A stretch of DNA of 64,000 bases, from assembly GCA_022410635.1 (NCBI GenBank), contig JAJVDF010000459.1, forward strand, positions 228,924 to 292,923, in the 5' to 3' direction. This document shows, in pieces, positions 59,346 to 64,000 of the stretch. This DNA is from Tretioscincus oriximinensis (taxonomy: Eukaryota > Chordata > Lepidosauria > Squamata > Gymnophthalmidae). The notes under the pieces are model-generated. The model was not told the DNA's origin. It saw only the letters and a list, made by a program, of their open reading frames with translations, and made no database searches. Made by a program: the position numbers and the translations under genes. Numbering within the stretch: position 1 is the first letter of the stretch; every line of letters begins with the position of its first letter.

Positions 59346-59381
59346 TCGTCGGGGGCTGGACATGCTCGGGCCCCGCAGGGA

Positions 59382-59451
59382 GCGCGGGGGGGGGGGGCGC
59401 GGGGCAAGCCAATGGCCGGGGAGGGGGCGGGGGGGGGGGGGGGGGGGGTGG
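59382..59451. repeat. G-rich tracts upstream of BCL11A
   Basis: A G11-12 run at about 59386-59397 and an interrupted G-tract ending in about 20 G at 59429-59448. Candidate G-quadruplexes on the plus strand in the promoter. A gap base (N) lies downstream at 59827. Confidence 0.8.
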
Positions 59452-60483
59452 CCCTGCCAGCCATCACCAGGCGCACGCGGCGGCTGGGGGAGGAAGAGGA
59501 GGAGGAAGGGCAGGGAGCCGGGGAAGGAGGAGGAAGGCGGCGGCGAGGAGCGGCGTGCGTAAAGGCGCGCGGCGGCATCCCCGTAGCGAAGGCGCGCGAG
59601 GGGCCGGGAGGGACGCACTGCGCCTGCCGGCGGGCGCCTCTTGGGGCGAGGACCCGCGAAGGAGCGAGCGCGACGGGGCCAGGCGGCCCTTTCCCTCGCA
59701 CCGCCGCTCTCGGTCGGACTCGGCTCGCGTTTGAATTCCCAGCCAGACGGGAGGGAGCGGAGAGCTTGCCAAAGCGGCCTCTTCTTCCCCCTGCGGCCAG
59801 CCGGCCGGTCCGAGCCAGGGGAGGCCNCCCCCCTCCTCCCCCCGGAGCCCAGGCAGCTGCTGCGGAGCGCCAGGCGGAGGCTCCCCTTCCCCCAGGCCAG
59901 GCGGGCGAAGGGAGGCGAGGCGGAGGGCGGGCAACGAAGCCGTCCTTTCGGCCACTCGTGGCAGCTGCGGGCGGGAAGGGGGCTGCCCAGGGAGGCTAGG
60001 ATCGGGCGCAAGCCGCGGGGCCGTGGCGAGGAGGCGTCTTCCCGGCTCGGAGCCTTCGGCGGTGGTGGGGTCTGCCTGACTTTGGAAAATCAAGCCCGCG
60101 CGGGAGCCTTTTGGGGTAGCGTTGTGTCTTTAGCAGTGGTGCGTAAAGACGCCTCGCCGGAGTTGCGCGCGGGTGTGCTCCGGCCCAGGACAGGAGGAGC
60201 GGCCATCGAGGCGGCGGCGGCGGCGGGCGGGCCCTGCCCGCTTGGCAGTTGTGCGTCTGAGCGCCGTGACGGCGCCTTGCCAGCTAGGACACGTGTGCGC
60301 ACTGCGCGGCGGGGCTGTGTGTTGCGCGGCGACGGCAACTCCGGGCTTCCCCTGCATGGGATTGGGACGCCCCGCCGCGACGACACACCAACTGGCGTCA
60401 CTCCGGATCGGAGCGCGTCTTGAAAGGAACATTTCGCGCCAGCGCGGGACCTTAAAACTCGCTAAAAAGGCACCCTGTCCCCT

Positions 60484-60613
60484 TCCACACGGAGCCTTAT
60501 TGTAGATCACAGCTCGGGACAGAGTTTGACCATCCACATGCCAGTATAGACTATGGCATGTGGTTAGCAGGCTCCTATTCCGAGGGACAGTCCAGGATAA
60601 GGCTCTGTGTGGA
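60484..60613. mobile_element. palindromic hairpin element, family A (A7)
   Basis: Ends TTCCACACGGAGCCTTAT and ATAAGGCTCTGTGTGGA. Core ACCATCCACATGCCAGTATA / ACTATGGCATGTGGTTAGCA. It sits at the upstream edge of the CpG island. Confidence 0.85.
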
Positions 60614-60964
60614 TGCGGCGCCTGTGGAGAGGCCCAGAAATGCGGTCCCAACTGGACTGGGAACAGGATCCGGAGTCAAAGCGGACCTGTTGCGAGTTGG
60701 CGTGATGGGGCGCACTTTCATGGGGCATGGGGGGGGGGGGAGAAGAAACAAACTATTAAGACGAGCTTCATAGAAAGGCACCGAAAGAAACCACCACGAT
60801 TCTTAAGCGTTGAGAAGCCGGGGAGGCGTTTTTAAATAACAATCAGCTCACAAAATAAATAAAAGAGATGAAAATATATACTTTTGAATTCAGCTTCAGT
60901 CCGCCTTCAGAATGGAAGAACAGATCAGCAGTGGGAATAATTATTTTCTTTCCTTGTTTTCATA

Positions 60965-61156
60965 GTTCTCGGGTCAGAACTTGGCCATCCAAGCAAACTC
61001 CTATTACGAGCTATAGCTTACAATAAGGTTGCGTCCACACATCTCTTATTTATTCCACTGTAGTTGGATATTCCACAAAAAAGCATTGTGTGGGGTGGTT
61101 TATTCCGGAATATCCACGCTTTCTTGTGGGATAATTAAGTGATGTGTGGGATGGAA
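60965..61156. mobile_element. family A fragment (A8) joined to family B element (B1)
   Basis: 60965-61028 is half of a family A element (AACTTGGCCATCCAAGCAAA, CTCCTATTACGAGCTATAGC, ACAATAAGG). From 61029 a family B copy follows without a gap: TGCGTCCACACATCTCTTAT, TTCCACTGTAGTTGGATATT, CACGCTTTCTTGTGGGATAA, AAGTGATGTGTGGGATGG. Confidence 0.75.
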
Positions 61157-61408
61157 GTTAAAATGTAGGTTTGTGACCAGGGCCAGAAAATAAACGGAGC
61201 AGATCAGGAAACAGTTTGGTTAAAAAAAAGACCTGCAGAAGGAAGGGAAAATGAGACCCGTAAAAGCAAGCAAAAAGCCTCACCTACCTGCCAGTAGGTC
61301 CGACTACTTTGCATCCAGAATGTCTATCACTTAATCCCCGAAAGAGTTTCTGCAAGAAAAAGCATTCAATATTTTTTTAAAAAAACATTTCTTTATTCCT
61401 TAAATAAA

Positions 61409-61551
61409 GCTGCATCCACACATCACTTATTCCACTGTAGTTGGATATTCCACGATAAAGCATTGTGTGGGCTGTTTTTTTCTAGAGTATCCATGCTTTA
61501 TTGTGGAATAACTAATTATAGTGGAATAAATAAGTGATGTGTGGATGCAGC
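61409..61551. mobile_element. palindromic hairpin element, family B (B2), best copy
   Basis: 143 bp with perfect 20-bp ends GCTGCATCCACACATCACTT (61409-61428) and AAGTGATGTGTGGATGCAGC (61532-61551). The arms continue TATTCCACTGTAGTTGGATA against TAATTATAGTGGAATAAA, and an inner pair TGGATATTCCACGATAAAGC / GCTTTATTGTGGAATA completes the stem. No coding capacity. Confidence 0.9.
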
Positions 61552-62314
61552 CTCAGAAATGTATGGGAAGAAACGGGAATCTGGAAAAGGCGGAAAAGGA
61601 GAAAATTTAAAACAGCCTTTGCTTTCGCTTTTGCAGCAAGGGCGCGATAGGGCAGGAGAGGTCCAGTTTGGCGTCACGTCAAAATGATATGTTCGCCTCG
61701 TGTCCTTTCAAGTGTCTTGGGGAGGAGGGAGCCGTGGTAAGGTACGGTTTGAAAAAGGAAATAGACAAAACGTTTCCTTCCGTCTTTTCCTGGAAGTTCT
61801 ACGAAAGGCAGGAAAATTGCAAAGCTAGTTGAGTTGTCTTAAGAAGGAAGCAGGTTTGGGGGGGAAGGACAGCGCTATCGGGAGTCTTTGACCCAGCTAA
61901 ATAGACCCGGAAGCTCGTTCCCACGTGCAAACTCGCAACAGGCACCATTTAGCCAAAGCGGGAGGTCCTGTTAATGCCAGTTTGCTTGCTAATCAAAGGA
62001 GGCAGCGACGCGTGTGTGTGAATGCTCCTTAGTGATACAGATGCGCGGCTGCTGGCAGGGGGAAACCCCTCACACACGTGTCCCATGCCGCACGTGTGAA
62101 TGAACACAGCCATAAGGTTTGCAAGGACTAATCGTATGACAGGCCGCCTGCTGCTGGGGCGTGCAGGCCAAAATGCAATGCCCCCACCTCCCCGCTTGGC
62201 CCCATGATTGGTTTCAGACACAAATTTAACGCGTAGAAATTGCGAAGGAACTTCACCTGTGATTCATAGAACCGGGAAAAATGTCCTTCCTCGCTTTACC
62301 TATTTACAATTTAA
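61552..62314. other. upstream intergenic DNA without recognised features
   Basis: Moderate GC with scattered CpGs (GGCGTCACGTCAAAATGATA, GCAGCGACGCGTGTGTGTGA, CACACACGTGTCCC). No gene recognised. The 90-codon minus-strand frame (61949-62221) is not protein-like. Confidence 0.4.
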
Positions 62315-62440
62315 GCTGCATCCACACGTTGCTTATTTATTCCACTATAGTTGGATCTTCCACAATAAAGCGTTGTGTGGACTGGCTTATTGTGAAATAT
62401 TCAATTAAAGTGGAATAAATAAGTTATGTGAGGATGCAGG
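62315..62440. mobile_element. palindromic hairpin element, family B (B3)
   Basis: GCTGCATCCACACGTTGCTT, TTCCACTATAGTTGGATCTT, CCACAATAAAGCGTTGTGTG, AAAGTGGAATAAATAAGTTA, GTGAGGATGCAG. The ends match B2 with a few changes. Confidence 0.85.
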
Positions 62441-62500
62441 CAAAGCATCATCCTTTTTCCCACCCCCCGCCCCACTTTCTCGGGCTTCGTTCAGAATTTC

Positions 62501-62715
62501 TGACCCTTTCGGCACAGAGCTTTATTCCGGAATATATCTTGGAATAAGGGTCTGGCACCTGCATGGTTAGTGTAGACTATGGCAGACCCGGCATGCTAAT
62601 AGGGCCTGGTCATGTAGACTATGGGGCCTGCCATATTCTTCACTGGCCATGAGATGCCAGATCCCTGTTCCAAAATATATTCCGGAATAAGGCTCAGCGC
62701 AAAAAGTGCTTCTTT
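62501..62715. mobile_element. palindromic hairpin element, family A (A9), long form
   Basis: Ends TGACCCTTTCGGCACAGAGC and CAGCGCAAAAAGTGC. Inner arms CTTTATTCCGGAATATAT and AAATATATTCCGGAATAAGG are strongly paired. The middle has three copies of GTAGACTATGG/GCCTGCCATA text, so this copy looks internally duplicated. Confidence 0.8.
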
Positions 62716-63037
62716 GCACAGCCTGGGTCAGGTGGAAGCAGCAGCAGTCCTGACTTTAACGGGACTCACCCCTGTCTCCAAGGAGCGCCGCTAGGATTGT
62801 TACGGGCGTTCCGAGTATTTCGCAACAACCAAACTTCCCCCCACAATCATCCATCCCATCATCTTTGTTTTTCATTCTCGTAAACGTGTTCTTTCGGGGC
62901 TGGCAAACTCGTCTCTTTCTCCTAGACATACATAGGTGATGGTGATAGATCAGTCGCCCTTCATTACCACTAGATCGAAACGGACCCCGCATCTTTCCAA
63001 ACTGGTATCACAGCGCATTGGGAAGAGGAGGGTCCTC

Positions 63038-63151
63038 CTGTCCACATTGAGCCTTATCCTGGGTGGTATTCTCAGAACAGCTTGGCTATTCACATGCCAG
63101 GATAGCCTATGGCAGGCTCCTATTCCGAGAAAGAGTCCAGAATAAGGCTCA
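63038..63151. mobile_element. palindromic hairpin element, family A (A10)
   Basis: CTGTCCACATTGAGCCTTAT, TTGGCTATTCACATGCCAGG, ATAGCCTATGGCAGGCTCCT, CAGAATAAGGCTCAG. It abuts B4 with no spacer. Confidence 0.75.
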
Positions 63152-63396
63152 GACTGCATCCGCACATCACTTGTCTATGCCACTATAACTGGATATTCCA
63201 CAATAAAACATGGCTATTCTAGGGACAGAGCTTAGGCATCCACATGCCAGTGCAGACTATTCGGGGTCTGCCATAATCTACACTAGCATGTGGTTGGCAG
63301 GCTCCTATTCCGAGGGACAGACCAGGAGAAGGCTGCGTGTGGATGCAGCCTAGCCTCACTATAGTGGAATAAATGAGTGGTGTGTATGGATGCGGC
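63152..63396. mobile_element. family B element (B4) split by a family A element
   Basis: The left half is GACTGCATCCGCACATCACT, GGATATTCCACAATAAAACA (63152-63210). The right half is TCACTATAGTGGAATAAATG, GTGTGTATGGATGCGG (63355-63396). Between them lies a family A copy. The B centre is missing, so insertion came with or after a deletion. Confidence 0.75.
63211..63350. mobile_element. family A element (A11) nested in B4
   Basis: GGGACAGAGCTTAGGCATCC, ATGCCAGTGCAGACTATTCG, CTACACTAGCATGTGGTTGG, CTCCTATTCCGAGGGACAGA, GGCTGCGTGTGGATGCAGCC. The left terminal arm is lost. Confidence 0.75.
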
Positions 63397-63399
63397 CTC

Positions 63400-64000
63400 A
63401 GTCAGGGGGGACAGGACAGACGGGGTGCTGCTCTGGTTCCTATAAATTCGGGCAACAGCCCGTAAGCCAAGCACATGCTTCCTCGGCTGCTAAACGTGCC
63501 TGCAACGAGGGGGCTCACAGAATGCAACCCAAACGGCGCAGGAGCGAGGGGTGCCTGTCCCTCTAGGTGGGGCAGGATTACGCGCCCTGGCAAGTCTGGC
63601 TCGACTCAAGGGGAGGCATACCAGGAGAGGGCGTCCCCCATCCACAAGGCGGCACCCCTCTCTCCCTGGAGACCCCCTAGGAGACCCCCAGGAAGGGACC
63701 CGCGAGATTCGCATGACTTTCAGCCGCAGCTGCCCTCCTGGGTAGGCAGGGGGGATTAGACGACTGGTAGAGGTGGGGGGGGGGCGGTTGTCCTCTGCCC
63801 CCAACCCCCAAAACAGGGAGTGGAAAGTCCCTTGGCCTCTTCCTGCGCCCCTCCCTCTCCCTTGGTTAGATCCACAAATCTGCACGAGGCGCTACGATGG
63901 GCGAAGATCGTCTGGCCAGGAGGCGAGGCAGGAGCGTTTGCTTCTTCTTGCCCCCACCCCTCAAAGTCCCCCCTCCACGTCCCCTTCCCCCCTTCCCCCG
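63400..64000. other. GC-rich intergenic end of window
   Basis: GC-rich with CpGs and C/G runs (63775-63786, 63960-64000). No gene recognised; frames such as 63490-63885 (-) are Arg/Gly/Pro-rich by composition. It could be the edge of another CpG island. Confidence 0.4.

Larger units (their letters stand above)
56480..60480. promoter_or_regulatory. CpG island over the BCL11A 5' end
   Basis: A sharp rise in G+C and CpG starts near 56.5 kb and ends near 60.5 kb, covering exon 1, the leader, about 2 kb of intron 1 and about 1.5 kb upstream. Long open frames on both strands (up to 396 codons, for example 56920-58110 -, 58890-60011 - and 59641-60423 +) are explained by low stop-codon frequency at high GC, with Pro/Arg/Gly/Ala-rich translations. 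No TATA box is apparent; this is a CpG-island type promoter. Confidence 0.85.

Noticed and set aside
58890..60011. 373-codon minus-strand frame upstream of the BCL11A leader
   Set aside because: It spans an N and promoter homopolymers and is low complexity; only its last 18 codons, from the ATG at 58946, look meaningful (upstream ORF 1).
59641..60423. 260-codon plus-strand frame divergent from BCL11A
   Set aside because: Arg/Gly/Ala-rich by composition, crosses the N at 59827, with no recognisable domain. A divergent noncoding transcript is possible but cannot be supported from sequence.

Overview
The window is a piece of a land-vertebrate genome, most probably a squamate reptile (lizard or gecko type). 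The organism call rests on two things. The one recognisable gene is vertebrate BCL11A. The interspersed repeats are of sauropsid, and especially squamate, type: CR1-like LINE 3' ends with the tail TTCTTATGTTCTTATGTTC, tRNA-derived SINEs, and many short palindromic DNA elements. Species cannot be read from the sequence.

Layout. BCL11A lies on the minus strand. Coding exon 1 (58685-58739, 55 nt) and coding exon 2 (51182-51511, 330 nt) are both present with good splice sites. Joined, they encode residues 1-128: the NuRD-binding N-terminus, an acidic linker, and the C48/C51/H66/C71 zinc finger. Intron 1 is 51512-58684. Everything from 51181 down to base 1 is the 5' part of the very long intron 2; exon 3 was not found here. 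A CpG island of about 4 kb (roughly 56.5-60.5 kb) covers the start of the gene. The 5' leader holds three short upstream ORFs, and the first (58890-58946) appears to match an upstream ORF I recall from the human leader. From 60.5 to 64 kb is upstream intergenic DNA packed with palindromic elements.

Intron 2 is a mosaic. Repeat-rich stretches (CR1-like LINE ends, SINEs, hairpin elements, microsatellites) alternate with repeat-poor, homeodomain- and POU-motif-rich blocks that look like conserved noncoding regulatory elements, as expected for a developmental transcription factor. The clearest are near 18.6-19.25, 24.5-25.0, 29.1-29.8, 33.7-34.0, 41.0-41.5, 47.1-47.9 and 49.6-50.3 kb. Two places contain protein-like reading frames I cannot name: a frameshifted sequence at 44482-44908 (+) and an ORF-bearing, CpG-retaining block at about 34.2-34.8 kb (-).

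The most interesting signals are the set of upstream ORFs in the BCL11A leader, two substitutions in the BCL11A N-terminal motif region, the two unexplained decayed coding sequences, and two related families of short hairpin elements (one nested in the other, one copy inside the intron-1 part of the promoter CpG island). Most other open reading frames, including several long ones in the GC-rich promoter, look spurious. Six single N positions (18990, 30835, 42074, 43267, 54873, 59827) show that this is draft assembly.
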